Counted from the stretch's first letter, positions 53,849 through 63,188 are shown. The stretch is 64,000 nt of DNA from Burkholderia sp. L27(2015) (GCF_009765705.1 NZ_LMUX01000021.1:820312-884311); one strand, 5' to 3'. Numbers and translations: made by a program. The notes: generated by a model not told the origin, from the sequence alone.

Positions 53849-54589
53849 ATGAATTTCGCCCCTGAAGCCCCGATCGCAATGATCTTTGCCGCTGGCCGCG
53901 GCGAGCGCATGCGCCCGCTCACCGATCACCGGCCCAAGCCGCTGCTCGAAGCGGGTGGCAAAGCCCTGATCGTCCGGCAGATCGAGGCACTGGCACGAGC
54001 CGGCTTTAGCCGCATCGTGATCAATCATGCGTGGCTGGGCGAGCAGTTCGCCGCTGTACTCGGCGATGGTTCGCGCTGGGGTGTGCGCCTGTCGTTCTCG
54101 CCTGAGACCGAGGCTCTCGAAACCGCGGGCGGCATCGCGCACGCACGGCCTTTGCTCGAAGCCGGCGGCATGCCGCGCGCGTTCGTCGGCGTGGCCGGCG
54201 ATATCGTCACCGACTACGACTATCGCGGCTTGCTGCCCCGGCTCGATCAGTTCGAGCAGCAGATCGCTGCGGGCCAACCGCCGCGCATGCATCTGATTAT
54301 GGTGCCCAATCCGCCTTATCACGCTGAAGGCGATTTCGTGCTCGACCACGGACAATTGTCGATGGCGGGAGCGACGGCGCGCCTCACCTTTGGAAGCATC
54401 GGCATCTACGACACGCGCATGTTTCACGGCTTGCCAGCAGGCACGAAAAAAGCGCTGACCCCGTACTTCCGGGAGACCATCGCCGCAGGTCTCGCCAGCG
54501 GCGAGCTGTACGAAGGTCGCTGGGAAAATATCGGCACGCCTGATCAACTGCAGGCACTGGACCTCGCGCTGCGACAGCCACAATACTGA
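53849..54589 (+). CDS. murU: N-acetylmuramate-1-phosphate uridylyltransferase
   Basis: A 246-residue nucleotidyltransferase. The N-terminal signature AMIFAAGRGERMRPLTDHRPKPLLE-type sequence (AAGRGERMRPLT, then KPLLEAGGKALI) binds the nucleotide and lysine; ETAGGIAHARPLL and GDIVTDYDY carry the catalytic aspartate. It forms UDP-MurNAc from MurNAc-1-phosphate made by AmgK. It starts 7 bp after amgK, in the same operon. Confidence 0.9.
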   Translation: MNFAPEAPIAMIFAAGRGERMRPLTDHRPKPLLEAGGKALIVRQIEALARAGFSRIVINHAWLGEQFAAVLGDGSRWGVRLSFSPETEALETAGGIAHARPLLEAGGMPRAFVGVAGDIVTDYDYRGLLPRLDQFEQQIAAGQPPRMHLIMVPNPPYHAEGDFVLDHGQLSMAGATARLTFGSIGIYDTRMFHGLPAGTKKALTPYFRETIAAGLASGELYEGRWENIGTPDQLQALDLALRQPQY

Positions 54590-54664
54590 CGCCGCAATAC
54601 TGAATCCGGCCACTGCCCGCGACCGCGGCCCGCATCCACTGACGGCAAATACGCCCCCCTCATC

Positions 54665-56143
54665 ATGACGAATTCCCCTATCGCTGAACTGACAGTGGCT
54701 ACGTTCGATGCCGCCATTTATCGTGGCCGGCGTGAGCACCTGATTGCGCAAATGCGTGCCGCCGGCGGTGGCGTCGCGATCATCGCGACAGCGCCCGAGC
54801 GTATGCGCAATGCCGATGCGGATTATCCGTATCGGCACGACAGCTCGTTCTACTACTTGAGCGGCTTCACCGAACCCGAAGCGCTGCTGGTGATCGATGC
54901 TCGCACGCCCACGGGCGCGAGCACGCTGTTTTGCCGCGTCAAGGACGCCGAGCGTGAAACCTGGGAGGGCCTGCGCTACGGGCCCGAGGCCGCGCGCGAG
55001 CAATTCGGCTTCGATGCCGCGCACCCCTTCGATAGCGTGAACGAACATCTGCCGCAGCTATTGGCCGGCGCGCCCACCGTGTTCTACGCGTTCGGCGCGG
55101 TACCCGCATTCGACGTGATGGTGCAAGGATGGATCGATCGGGTTCGCGCGCAACGGCGTGCCGGCGTCACCGCGCCGGCACAGCTCAGCGATGTGCGTGT
55201 GCTGCTCGATGAAATGCGCGTCGTCAAAGACGATTACGAACTCGCCGTGATGCGCCGCGCAGCGCAAATTTCCGCGCGAGCCCACGTGCGTGCCATGCAC
55301 GCTTGCCGGCCCGGCATGCGCGAATACGAACTCGAAGCCGAGCTGCTTTACGAGTTCCGGCGCCAAGGCGCCCAAGCGCCCGCCTACGGCTCGATCGTCG
55401 CGGCCGGTGCCAACGCCTGCATCCTGCATTACCCGGCAGGCCGCACCATTGCGCGCGATGGCGACCTGATCCTGATCGACGCCGCATGCGAGTTGGACGG
55501 CTATGCATCGGACATCACCCGCACCTTCCCGGCCAATGGCACGTTTTCGGGACCGCAACGCGAGCTCTATGAAATCGTACTCGCCGCGCAGCATGCTGCG
55601 GTGGCGGCGACCAAGCCGGGCGCCCGTTTCGATGATCCGCACAATGCCGCGGTCAAGGTACTGGCCCAGGGAATACGCGACACCGGCTTGCTCGATGGCG
55701 ACCAGCATGGCACCGTGGATGACATCATCGAAAGTCGCGCTTACAGCCGCTTCTATATGCACCGCACCGGTCACTGGCTCGGCATGGATGTGCACGATTG
55801 CGGCAGCTACCGCGACGCCGCCGCGCTCGCGACGGCACAGGATTCAGAGGCAAATTCGGCGTCGCGTTCGGCAGCAGGTTCAGTCTTGAACTCGCTGCCG
55901 CCAACTTCCACACCTGCCTCGCCTACCCCGGCGGCGCCCTCGCGCGTGCTGCAGGCGAATATGGTGCTGACCATCGAACCGGGCTTGTACGTGCGCGCCG
56001 CCGACGACATCCCCCAACGTTACTGGGGCATCGGCATACGCATCGAGGACGATGCCATCGTTACGGCGTCGGGCTGTGAATTGATCACGCGCGAGGTTCC
56101 GGTCGAAGTCGCGCAGATCGAAGCGCTGATGCGCCATGTTTGA
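54665..56143 (+). CDS. pepP: Xaa-Pro aminopeptidase P
   Basis: 492 residues, longer than the ~440-460 usual. A creatinase-like N-terminal domain precedes a pita-bread metallopeptidase domain with all five metal ligands: D272, D283, H370, E438 and E461. Between the H370 motif (HRTGHWLGMDVHD) and the E438 motif (LTIEPGLY) an extra Ser/Ala/Pro/Thr-rich segment at about 384-426 replaces the normally short loop. It removes N-terminal residues before proline. It overlaps ubiH by 8 bp in the pepP-ubiH order known from enterobacteria. Confidence 0.95.
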   Translation: MTNSPIAELTVATFDAAIYRGRREHLIAQMRAAGGGVAIIATAPERMRNADADYPYRHDSSFYYLSGFTEPEALLVIDARTPTGASTLFCRVKDAERETWEGLRYGPEAAREQFGFDAAHPFDSVNEHLPQLLAGAPTVFYAFGAVPAFDVMVQGWIDRVRAQRRAGVTAPAQLSDVRVLLDEMRVVKDDYELAVMRRAAQISARAHVRAMHACRPGMREYELEAELLYEFRRQGAQAPAYGSIVAAGANACILHYPAGRTIARDGDLILIDAACELDGYASDITRTFPANGTFSGPQRELYEIVLAAQHAAVAATKPGARFDDPHNAAVKVLAQGIRDTGLLDGDQHGTVDDIIESRAYSRFYMHRTGHWLGMDVHDCGSYRDAAALATAQDSEANSASRSAAGSVLNSLPPTSTPASPTPAAPSRVLQANMVLTIEPGLYVRAADDIPQRYWGIGIRIEDDAIVTASGCELITREVPVEVAQIEALMRHV

Positions 56144-57569
56144 GCGTGGCGCAGCCGTCATGACAGTCACTGCAACCCACGTTGAGTCGAACGTCCCCGC
56201 CGCCGCAGTCGATGCCCCGGCCGTGCATCCCGAAACAGGGGCCACGGCCGCATTCGACCCACCCTTGCGTGTCGATGTCGCTATTGTGGGCGCCGGGCCG
56301 GTCGGATTGGCGCTGGCCGGCTGGCTCATGCGCCGCGGCGCGACGCGCGCGTTGTCGGTGGCGCTGATCGATGCCCGCGACGCCTCGCAAACACCGCACG
56401 CCGCGAACGCCGATCCGCGCGCGATGGCGCTTTCGCATGGCAGCCGCATGCTGCTCGAAACCTTGGGCTGGCCAGTCGATGCGACGCCGATCCGCCACAT
56501 TCATATTTCGCAGCGTGGCCATTTCGGCCGCACCCAGATCGATTACGACGAACACGACTTGCCTGCACTGGGCTATGTCGTGCGATACGGTCAATTGGTC
56601 GCGAGTCTGGCCGCAGCGCTGCGCGACACGCCGGTGCAATGGCTGACGAACACTACGGCACAACTCGTGCAACAGGATGCGAACAGCGCGACGCTCGCGC
56701 TCGAACGGGACGGTGTGCGCCGCGAACTCCATGCGAGTGTCGTGATCAATGCCGAAGGCGGCGTCTATCGCGGATCGAACGGATCGAACGGATCGAACGG
56801 ATCGAGCACATCGGGCGCATCGACTACATCGAGCGCATTGGGCACATCGGCGGCAGCGGCGACAGACAGCCTGCGATCTCCCTCGCGGATAAGCGGCGCC
56901 GCGCCGCGCAATCGCGATTACCAGCAAAGCGCATTGGTCGCGACAGTCCGCGTAGCCCGGCCCCGCGCCAACTTCGCGTGGGAGCGTTTTACATCTGAAG
57001 GACCGCTGGCCTTATTGCCGCTAAGCCATGCAAGCGCGGCAGGCGTCGGCCTGCATCAGGACGAGTTCTCCCTGGTCTGGTGCGGTCGCCCCGAAGCCTC
57101 GCGCGAGCGTGCGGCACTGCCGGATGCCGAATTCTTGATCGCACTGCACCATGCGTTCGGCGATCGCATGGGCGCCTTCACGCAGGTCAGCGGTCGTTCC
57201 ATGTTCCCACTGGGCCTGCACGCATTGACCCAACTCACTTCGGGTCGGATCGTCGCGATCGGCAACGCGGCTCAAACGCTGCATCCGGTCGCTGGACAGG
57301 GTCTGAACCTCGGCCTGCGCGACGCACATGCGCTGGTCGAAGCGCTGGGACAATATGGCGCCACCGTTGATGCTCTGCACCATTTCGCCCGCAGTCGGGC
57401 TGCGGACCGTCGCCTGACGATAGCGGCCACCGACACGCTGGCACGCTTGTTCACGGTCGATCTGGCGCCCGTTGTGACGCTGCGCGGATGCGCGCTCGCC
57501 GCACTCGATTTCGTACCCGCAGCCAAGCGCATCCTGGCGCGGCAGATGATGTTCGGGCAAAGACGCTAA
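56136..57569 (+). CDS. ubiH: UbiH/UbiF family FAD-dependent hydroxylase (ubiquinone synthesis)
   Basis: 477 residues versus ~390-400 normally. The FAD motif GAGPVG is at 52-57, preceded by a ~40-residue non-conserved leader, and the second FAD motif GRIVAIGNAAQTLHPVAGQG is near 370-389. Residues about 213-239 translate nine tandem 9-bp units (GSNGSNGSN... type) and are followed by more Ser/Ala-rich sequence, inserted between NAEGG and the conserved RDYQQSALVATV. Neighbouring pepP supports UbiH over UbiF, though ring-position specificity cannot be read. ATG 56160 is an alternative start. Confidence 0.9.
   Translation: MFERGAAVMTVTATHVESNVPAAAVDAPAVHPETGATAAFDPPLRVDVAIVGAGPVGLALAGWLMRRGATRALSVALIDARDASQTPHAANADPRAMALSHGSRMLLETLGWPVDATPIRHIHISQRGHFGRTQIDYDEHDLPALGYVVRYGQLVASLAAALRDTPVQWLTNTTAQLVQQDANSATLALERDGVRRELHASVVINAEGGVYRGSNGSNGSNGSSTSGASTTSSALGTSAAAATDSLRSPSRISGAAPRNRDYQQSALVATVRVARPRANFAWERFTSEGPLALLPLSHASAAGVGLHQDEFSLVWCGRPEASRERAALPDAEFLIALHHAFGDRMGAFTQVSGRSMFPLGLHALTQLTSGRIVAIGNAAQTLHPVAGQGLNLGLRDAHALVEALGQYGATVDALHHFARSRAADRRLTIAATDTLARLFTVDLAPVVTLRGCALAALDFVPAAKRILARQMMFGQRR
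56772..56852. repeat. In-frame 9-bp tandem repeat in ubiH
   Basis: Nine units: GGATCGAAC three times, then GGATCGAGC, ACATCGGGC, GCATCGACT, ACATCGAGC, GCATTGGGC and ACATCGGCG. The first three are identical, implying recent expansion; later ones have drifted. The period of three codons keeps the frame open. Confidence 0.93.
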
Positions 57570-57646
57570 GCGCCAGCCGTGTGCAACCGGCTCGGTAGAA
57601 CTGAAAAGGCGGGTTATTTAACCAAATCGAACCTGATCCCGGCCCA

Positions 57647-57742
57647 CATTGAAACTGAGATTGAAACCACGGTGAAAACTTAGGTTGAGATGCAGGTTAA
57701 AATGCGGGTTAAAATATCGGTTAAATTTTGCGGGTAATTCCT
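57647..57742. repeat. 12-bp tandem repeat array, GGTTAAAATGCG type
   Basis: About seven to eight diverged units, clearest at 57671 (GGTGAAAACTTA), 57683 (GGTTGAGATGCA), 57695 (GGTTAAAATGCG), 57707 (GGTTAAAATATC) and 57719 (GGTTAAATTTTGC). Confidence 0.8.
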
Positions 57743-57795
57743 GCTTCGATTAAGTTCCGTCGCGGTTAAGTTCCAATTAATATCCCAATTTGGCC

Positions 57796-57834
57796 GATTT
57801 CGATTTGACCGATTTCGAGTTGACCGATTTACGG
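57796..57834. repeat. 15-bp tandem repeat upstream of dusB
   Basis: GATTTCGATTTGACC (57796-57810), GATTTCGAGTTGACC (57811-57825) and a partial GATTTACGG. Confidence 0.8.
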
Positions 57835-57967
57835 CCGGCTTATGTGCTGCATGATGCACGCGAAGCACCTGACGCAAACCGCACCCTTGCGTCACTGCGG
57901 GCCCTCTCTGCCTGGCGAACCCGAGCCGCCTTGTAAAACCCAAACTCAGGACCGCGATCCATTATTT

Positions 57968-59032
57968 ATGCCCAGCATTGGTCGTCATATTTTGCGCAAC
58001 AACTTGTTCGTCGCTCCGATGGCCGGAGTGACAGATAGGCCATTCCGTCAATTGTGCAAACGACTGGGCGCGGGCTATGCCGTATCCGAGATGGTGGCGT
58101 CCAATGCGCAGCTTTGGAATAGCGCGAAGACCATGCGGCGCGCCGATCACACCGGAGAAGTCGAGCCGATCGCCGTACAGATTGCCGGCGCCGACCCGCA
58201 GATGCTGGCAGAAGCTGCACGTTACAACGTCGATAACGGCGCCCAGATCATCGATATCAATATGGGTTGCCCGGCCAAGAAAGTGTGCAATCTCGCGGCT
58301 GGCTCGGCGCTATTGCAAAACGAGCCGCTCGTCACACGCATCCTCGAAGCCGTGGTGCGCGCCGTCGGCGTGGGACCCGACGCGGTTCCCGTCACGCTCA
58401 AGATTCGTACCGGTTGGGATCGCGATCACAAGAATGCGCTGCGCATCGCCGCTATCGCTCAAGCAAGCGGCATCGCGATGCTCACGGTGCACGGCCGCAC
58501 GCGCGCCGATTTGTACAAGGGCGACGCCGAGTATGAAACGATCGCCGCAGTCAAGGCCGCCGTGGCTATCCCGGTGGTCGCCAACGGCGACATCGACACG
58601 CCCGAGAAAGCGCGCGCGGTGCTGGCCGCGACCGGCGCGGACGCACTGATGATAGGCCGCGCGGCGCAAGGCCGGCCCTGGTTATTTCGCGAAATCGAGC
58701 ATTTCCTGCGTACCGGCACGCATCTAAGCGCGCCGCGTGTCGACGAAATCCAGCAGATCATGAACCATCATTTGCAAGACCACTACGCGTTTTATGGTGA
58801 ATTCACCGGTGTGCGCACTGCGCGCAAGCACATCGGCTGGTACACTCGCGGACTCGCCGGCGCACAAGCGTTCCGGCACCGGATGAATACGCTGGACACG
58901 ACCGACGCGCAACTCGCTGCGGTCAATGCATTTTTTGATGCGCAAAAAGCTTTCTCCGACCGGCTCACTTATGTTGATGACGATTCTCACGATTCGAACC
59001 TTTCATCTACACCCAACCGACTAGCAGCATGA
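57968..59032 (+). CDS. dusB: tRNA-dihydrouridine synthase B
   Basis: 354 residues; an FMN-dependent TIM-barrel enzyme that reduces uridines in the tRNA D-loop. NNLFVAPMAGVTDRPFR, the active-site cysteine in DINMGCPAKKV (C101), LKIRTGW, TVHGRTRADLYKG and VVANGDI are all present. ATG 57968 gives the normal N-terminus. Its stop overlaps the fis start in ATGA, the dusB-fis arrangement known from enterobacteria. The last ~20 residues are a short non-conserved tail. Confidence 0.96.
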   Translation: MPSIGRHILRNNLFVAPMAGVTDRPFRQLCKRLGAGYAVSEMVASNAQLWNSAKTMRRADHTGEVEPIAVQIAGADPQMLAEAARYNVDNGAQIIDINMGCPAKKVCNLAAGSALLQNEPLVTRILEAVVRAVGVGPDAVPVTLKIRTGWDRDHKNALRIAAIAQASGIAMLTVHGRTRADLYKGDAEYETIAAVKAAVAIPVVANGDIDTPEKARAVLAATGADALMIGRAAQGRPWLFREIEHFLRTGTHLSAPRVDEIQQIMNHHLQDHYAFYGEFTGVRTARKHIGWYTRGLAGAQAFRHRMNTLDTTDAQLAAVNAFFDAQKAFSDRLTYVDDDSHDSNLSSTPNRLAA

Positions 59033-59262
59033 GCAAGCACAACATCGAACAATGCGTCCGTGAAAGTCTGGAAAATTATTTCCGTGATCTCGACGGCTCA
59101 CAGCCCCACGATATCTACGATATGGTGATCTCATGCGCCGAGAAACCGATGCTTGAGATCGTGCTCGCCAACGCCGGGGGCAACCAGTCGCTCGCGTCCG
59201 AGTACCTGGGCATCAATCGCAATACCTTGCGCAAAAAGCTGCAGCAGCACGGCTTGCTGTAA
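59029..59262 (+). CDS. fis: DNA-binding protein Fis
   Basis: 77 residues, the short beta-proteobacterial form compared with 98 in E. coli. The C-terminal helix-turn-helix GNQSLASEYLGINRNTLRKKLQQHGL is complete; the N-terminal beta-hairpin arm of enteric Fis is absent. It is a nucleoid protein affecting rRNA promoters and recombination. Translation is coupled to dusB by a 4-bp overlap. Confidence 0.96.
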   Translation: MSKHNIEQCVRESLENYFRDLDGSQPHDIYDMVISCAEKPMLEIVLANAGGNQSLASEYLGINRNTLRKKLQQHGLL

Positions 59263-59317
59263 ATCCGAACCCTGTCTGTGACGCTCAGGCGTTCGCAGGC
59301 GCTACTCCTTCACCGCC

Positions 59318-60892
59318 ATGATCAAGCAAGCGCTCATTTCAGTTTCCGATAAAACCGGGATCGTCGAATTCGCTCAGGCACTCGCCGGACTCGGCGTCCA
59401 GCTGTTGTCGACCGGCGGCACCGCCAAACTACTCGCGGAAAAAGGCCTGGCCGTGACCGAAGTCGCGGATTACACCGGCTTTCCGGAAATGCTCGATGGC
59501 CGAGTCAAGACCTTGCATCCGAAAGTGCATGGCGGCATTCTCGCGCGTCGCGACTTGCCCGAGCACATGGCCGCACTCGCCAAACACGACATCCCGACGA
59601 TCGACCTGCTGGTAGTCAATCTCTACCCGTTTCGCGAGACGATTGCGCGCCCGCAATGCTCGCTCGAAGAAGCGATCGAGAATATCGATATCGGCGGCCC
59701 AACCATGCTGCGCTCGGCGGCAAAAAATCATTGCGACGTGACCGTCGTGGTGGACCCGGCCGATTACGCCGTGGTGCTCGACGAGATGCGCGCCAACCAG
59801 AATCAGGTCGGCTATCCGACCAATTTCCGGCTCGCTACCAAGGTGTTCGCTCATACCGCGCAATACGACGGCGCGATCACCAATTATCTGACGAGCCTGG
59901 GCGAAGATTTGCAGCACACCTCGCGCAGCCCGTATCCGGCAACACTGAACCTTGCGTTCGAAAAAGTGCAGGACCTGCGCTACGGCGAGAATCCGCACCA
60001 GGGCGCGGCGTTCTACCGCGACCTCGCGGCGCCCGTGGGTGCGCTGGCCAATTACGTGCAGTTGCAAGGCAAAGAACTGTCGTACAACAACATCGCCGAC
60101 GCGGACGCGGCCTGGGAATGCATCAAGACATTCGATGCGTCGGCCTGCGTCATCGTCAAACATGCAAACCCGTGCGGCGTAGCACTGGGCGCGACGGCGG
60201 CCGAAGCTTACGCCAAGGCGTTCCAGACCGATCCGACTTCGGCGTTCGGCGGCATCATCGCCTTCAACCGGGAAGTGGACGAAGCTGCGGCCCAGGCAGT
60301 CGCCAAGCAGTTCGTCGAGGTGTTGATCGCACCGTCATTCACGGCGGGCGCGAAACAGGTTCTGGCTGCCAAGCAGAACGTGCGCGTGCTGCAAATCGAG
60401 TTGGGCGACACGGCCACCGCCGTGAATGCGTTCGACATGAAGCGCGTCGGCGGCGGACTGTTGCTGCAGTCGCCTGATGCGAAAAACGTCCAACCGTCGG
60501 AGTTGCGTGTGGTGAGCAAGCGCGCACCGACCGCGAAGGAAATGGAAGACATGCTGTTCGCCTGGCGCGTCGCAAAATTCGTCAAATCGAATGCAATCGT
60601 GTTCTGCGGCAATGGCATGACGCTCGGGGTGGGAGCGGGTCAGATGAGCCGCGTGGACTCTGCGCGCATCGCCAGTATCAAGGCGCAGAATGCGGGCCTG
60701 AGTTTGAGCGGATCGGCCGTCGCGTCAGACGCGTTCTTCCCGTTTCGCGACGGCCTCGACGTGGTGGTGGCGGCAGGCGCGACCTGCGTGATCCAACCCG
60801 GTGGTTCGGTGCGCGACGATGAAGTGATCGCCGCGGCCGACGAACAGAACATTGCGATGATCGTGACGGGAACGCGCCATTTCCGCCACTAA
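59318..60892 (+). CDS. purH: Bifunctional AICAR transformylase/IMP cyclohydrolase
   Basis: 524 residues, standard length. The N-terminal IMP cyclohydrolase domain ([41 protein letters not shown]) is followed by the AICAR formyltransferase domain ([28 protein letters not shown]). It performs the last two steps of IMP synthesis. It follows fis by 55 bp in a conserved fis-purH order. Confidence 0.97.
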   Translation: MIKQALISVSDKTGIVEFAQALAGLGVQLLSTGGTAKLLAEKGLAVTEVADYTGFPEMLDGRVKTLHPKVHGGILARRDLPEHMAALAKHDIPTIDLLVVNLYPFRETIARPQCSLEEAIENIDIGGPTMLRSAAKNHCDVTVVVDPADYAVVLDEMRANQNQVGYPTNFRLATKVFAHTAQYDGAITNYLTSLGEDLQHTSRSPYPATLNLAFEKVQDLRYGENPHQGAAFYRDLAAPVGALANYVQLQGKELSYNNIADADAAWECIKTFDASACVIVKHANPCGVALGATAAEAYAKAFQTDPTSAFGGIIAFNREVDEAAAQAVAKQFVEVLIAPSFTAGAKQVLAAKQNVRVLQIELGDTATAVNAFDMKRVGGGLLLQSPDAKNVQPSELRVVSKRAPTAKEMEDMLFAWRVAKFVKSNAIVFCGNGMTLGVGAGQMSRVDSARIASIKAQNAGLSLSGSAVASDAFFPFRDGLDVVVAAGATCVIQPGGSVRDDEVIAAADEQNIAMIVTGTRHFRH

Positions 60893-60905
60893 ACACGGAC
60901 ACTGA

Positions 60906-60925
60906 CCCGGGGCACCAACCCCGGG
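60906..60925 (+). terminator. Hairpin after purH
   Basis: CCCGGGG, loop CACCAA, CCCCGGG: a 7-bp all-GC stem 13 bp after the purH stop. No T-run follows, so it may be Rho-dependent or an mRNA-end stabiliser. Confidence 0.55.
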
Positions 60926-60998
60926 CACTCAGCTCGCGCATCGGCCTCAAGTACTTAATTCAGCACCCAACCGCGCTCTCGGACGACCGCTTGCGAAC

Positions 60999-61499
60999 AT
61001 GTTCTCCACAACGCTGAATCCTCACGTGTCGAAAGCGCAGCAATACGACGAATTGCTGGCGCAAGCGCGTTCGCTCACGAGCGACGAGACCGATCGCATC
61101 GCCAATGCCGCAAACTTTGCGGCGCTTGTGTATCACTCCTTGGCCGATCTTAATTGGGCCGGGTTCTACTTTTTCGATGGCGCCGAGCTGGTCGTCGGCC
61201 CGTTTCAGGGCAAACCGGCTTGCGTGCGCATCGCGCTGGGCAAGGGCGTGTGCGGGACCGCGGCGCAAACTCGACAGACACACGTCGTGCCGGACGTTCA
61301 TGCATTCGCCGGGCATATCGCCTGCGACTCCGCCTCGCAATCCGAAATCGTCGTGCCGCTGGTGGCCGACGACGGCAGTCTAGTGGGAGTTTGGGACGTC
61401 GACAGCCCCTCGCTCAACCGCTTCGACGCGGAAGATGCCAAGGGCATGGAAGCGCTCTGCACGCTGTTCATGGCGTTGGCGTGGAAGGGCTCGCGTTAG
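60999..61499 (+). CDS. msrC: Free methionine-(R)-sulfoxide reductase, GAF domain (fRMsr)
   Basis: 166 residues forming one GAF domain. The three conserved cysteines of fRMsr are present: C75 (PACVRI), C85 (GVCGTA) and C109 (HIACDS), with the downstream VPLVADDGSLVGVWDVDSP strand. It reduces free Met-(R)-sulfoxide with thioredoxin. It is between purH and a LysR gene, all in the same direction. Confidence 0.92.
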   Translation: MFSTTLNPHVSKAQQYDELLAQARSLTSDETDRIANAANFAALVYHSLADLNWAGFYFFDGAELVVGPFQGKPACVRIALGKGVCGTAAQTRQTHVVPDVHAFAGHIACDSASQSEIVVPLVADDGSLVGVWDVDSPSLNRFDAEDAKGMEALCTLFMALAWKGSR

Positions 61500-61565
61500 A
61501 GCGCATCGCTGCCATCCATTTTATTCATGTCAGAATAAAGGCTCATCTTCACGCATAGGGCCGCG

Positions 61566-62612
61566 ATGAATTTAAATCACCTGGCGATCTTCCACGCTGT
61601 TGCGCTGACCGGCGGCGTCGGCACGGGCGCGGCACGGCTGCATATAAGCCAATCGGCCGTATCCAAGCAGCTCGCCGATTTCGAAAATCATCTCGGCGCG
61701 ACCTTGTTCGACCGGCTACCGCGCGGTGTGCGCTTGACCGAAGCGGGCAAGCTGCTGCTCGGTTACGCGAACCGGATTTTCTCGCTGGAAACCGAGGCCG
61801 AGCAAGTGCTTGGCGATCTCCATGCACTACGGCGCGGCCGTGTTTCCATTGGCGCCAGTCGCACGATAGGGGGTTATTTGCTGCCGACGATACTGGCGCA
61901 ATTCAACCGTCTGCACCCGGACATCGAATTAACGCTGGAGGTCGCCAATACCGCAGCGATTCAAACCATGCTGATCGATGGCGCGATCGACGTCGGTTTC
62001 ACCGAAGGCCTGAGCCGTTCGGAAGCGCTCGAATTCAGCGTGATGGCGGAAGATGAATTGGTGCTGATCGCCGCGCCCGGGGCGGATATTGCGCTGGCGC
62101 CCGTGGACACAAAAATAACTGCGGGCACAGCGGCCAAGAAATCCGCGCGTGTACAGGCAAATGCGCGGGCGACCACACGGGCAAACGCGCCGCCAAGCGC
62201 CTCGGTGCGTGCAACCACCCTTAAGCCAGCCGGTGCGATAGCCGTGAGCGCATTGCATGGCTTGCCGCTGCTCATGCGCGAACCCGGGTCCGGCACCCGC
62301 GCGGTAATGGAACAGGCACTCGCCACGCATGGCGTCGTGCCGCGCTCGGCGATGACACTGGCCAGTACCGAGGCGATCAAGCGCATGGTCGCCGCCGGCA
62401 TGGGCTACGCGTTTGTTTCGGCGCTCGCGGTCAGTACCGAAGTGCAAGCGGGCCTGCTGACCATCGTTCCGGTCAAGGGCCTGCGCATACGCCGTCCGCT
62501 ACATCGGTTGGAACTCAAAGGCAGTTGGACCAGCCCTGCGGTTACCGCTTTTCTGCAGTTCATGTGTCAAAATGCGGATAGTCACCGCGTCTCGCGCGCC
62601 CCTACCCCTTAG
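61566..62612 (+). CDS. LysR family transcriptional regulator with low-complexity insertion
   Basis: 348 residues compared with ~300 usually. The HTH is NLNHLAIFHAVALTGGVGTGAARLHISQSAVSKQ-type (HISQSAVSKQLADFE), and the effector domain starts near 93. Residues about 177-225 are an Ala/Thr/Arg/Lys-rich stretch with a repeated QANARAT/RANAPP pattern inserted between LVLIAAPGADIAL and ALHGLPLLMREPGSG, that is, at the crossover between the two lobes. The C-terminal part resembles regulators of the CysB/CbbR-like group. The target is unknown. Confidence 0.9.
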   Translation: MNLNHLAIFHAVALTGGVGTGAARLHISQSAVSKQLADFENHLGATLFDRLPRGVRLTEAGKLLLGYANRIFSLETEAEQVLGDLHALRRGRVSIGASRTIGGYLLPTILAQFNRLHPDIELTLEVANTAAIQTMLIDGAIDVGFTEGLSRSEALEFSVMAEDELVLIAAPGADIALAPVDTKITAGTAAKKSARVQANARATTRANAPPSASVRATTLKPAGAIAVSALHGLPLLMREPGSGTRAVMEQALATHGVVPRSAMTLASTEAIKRMVAAGMGYAFVSALAVSTEVQAGLLTIVPVKGLRIRRPLHRLELKGSWTSPAVTAFLQFMCQNADSHRVSRAPTP

Positions 62613-62645
62613 TTTGCCCAACCTGAGCGTTTGCCCTGCGGCCTC

Positions 62646-63188
62646 ATGAGAATTCTCGGTATAGACCCCGGCTTGCGTGTGATGGGATTCGGCATCATCG
62701 AGCAACATGGCTCGCAGCTCGGCTATATCGCCAGCGGCGTGATCAAGACGGCAGACGCCGATTTGCCGCACCGGCTAGGGACGCTGTTCGAAGGGATCTC
62801 GACGCTGGTGCGCGAATACGCGCCCGACCAATCGGCCATCGAAAAAGTCTTCGTCAACGTCAATCCGCAATCCACGCTACTGCTCGGACAAGCGCGCGGT
62901 GCGGCAATCTGTGCGCTGGTGGCAGGCGGCTTGCCGGTCGCTGAATATACGGCCTTGCAATTGAAGCAGGCGGTGGTGGGCTACGGTCGCGCCACCAAAG
63001 AACAAATGCAGGAAATGGTGATGCGCTTGCTCAAGCTTTCGGGCAGGCCCGGCACCGACGCGGCCGATGCGCTGGGCATGGCGATTTGTCACGCCCACGC
63101 GGGTGTCGCCGTGAAAGCCCTTGGCGGGCTGGCGCCTTCGCTGGCGAAAAAAGGTTTGCGCGTGCGGCGCGGGCGGCTGGTCGGTTAG
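62646..63188 (+). CDS. ruvC: Crossover junction endodeoxyribonuclease RuvC
   Basis: A 180-residue Holliday junction resolvase. [16 protein letters not shown] carries the first catalytic aspartate (D7), [20 protein letters not shown] the second acidic residue, and [16 protein letters not shown] the last acidic pair. It starts the ruvC-ruvA-ruvB cluster. Confidence 0.97.
   Translation: MRILGIDPGLRVMGFGIIEQHGSQLGYIASGVIKTADADLPHRLGTLFEGISTLVREYAPDQSAIEKVFVNVNPQSTLLLGQARGAAICALVAGGLPVAEYTALQLKQAVVGYGRATKEQMQEMVMRLLKLSGRPGTDAADALGMAICHAHAGVAVKALGGLAPSLAKKGLRVRRGRLVG

Larger units (their letters stand above)
57570..57967. other. ~400-bp A/T-richer intergenic region with repeats upstream of dusB
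   Basis: No gene recognised. Base composition is much more A/T-rich than the coding neighbours between about 57610 and 57835. It is made largely of a 12-bp array (57647-57742) and a 15-bp repeat (57796-57834). The dusB promoter must be here or within the last 130 bp. Confidence 0.6.
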
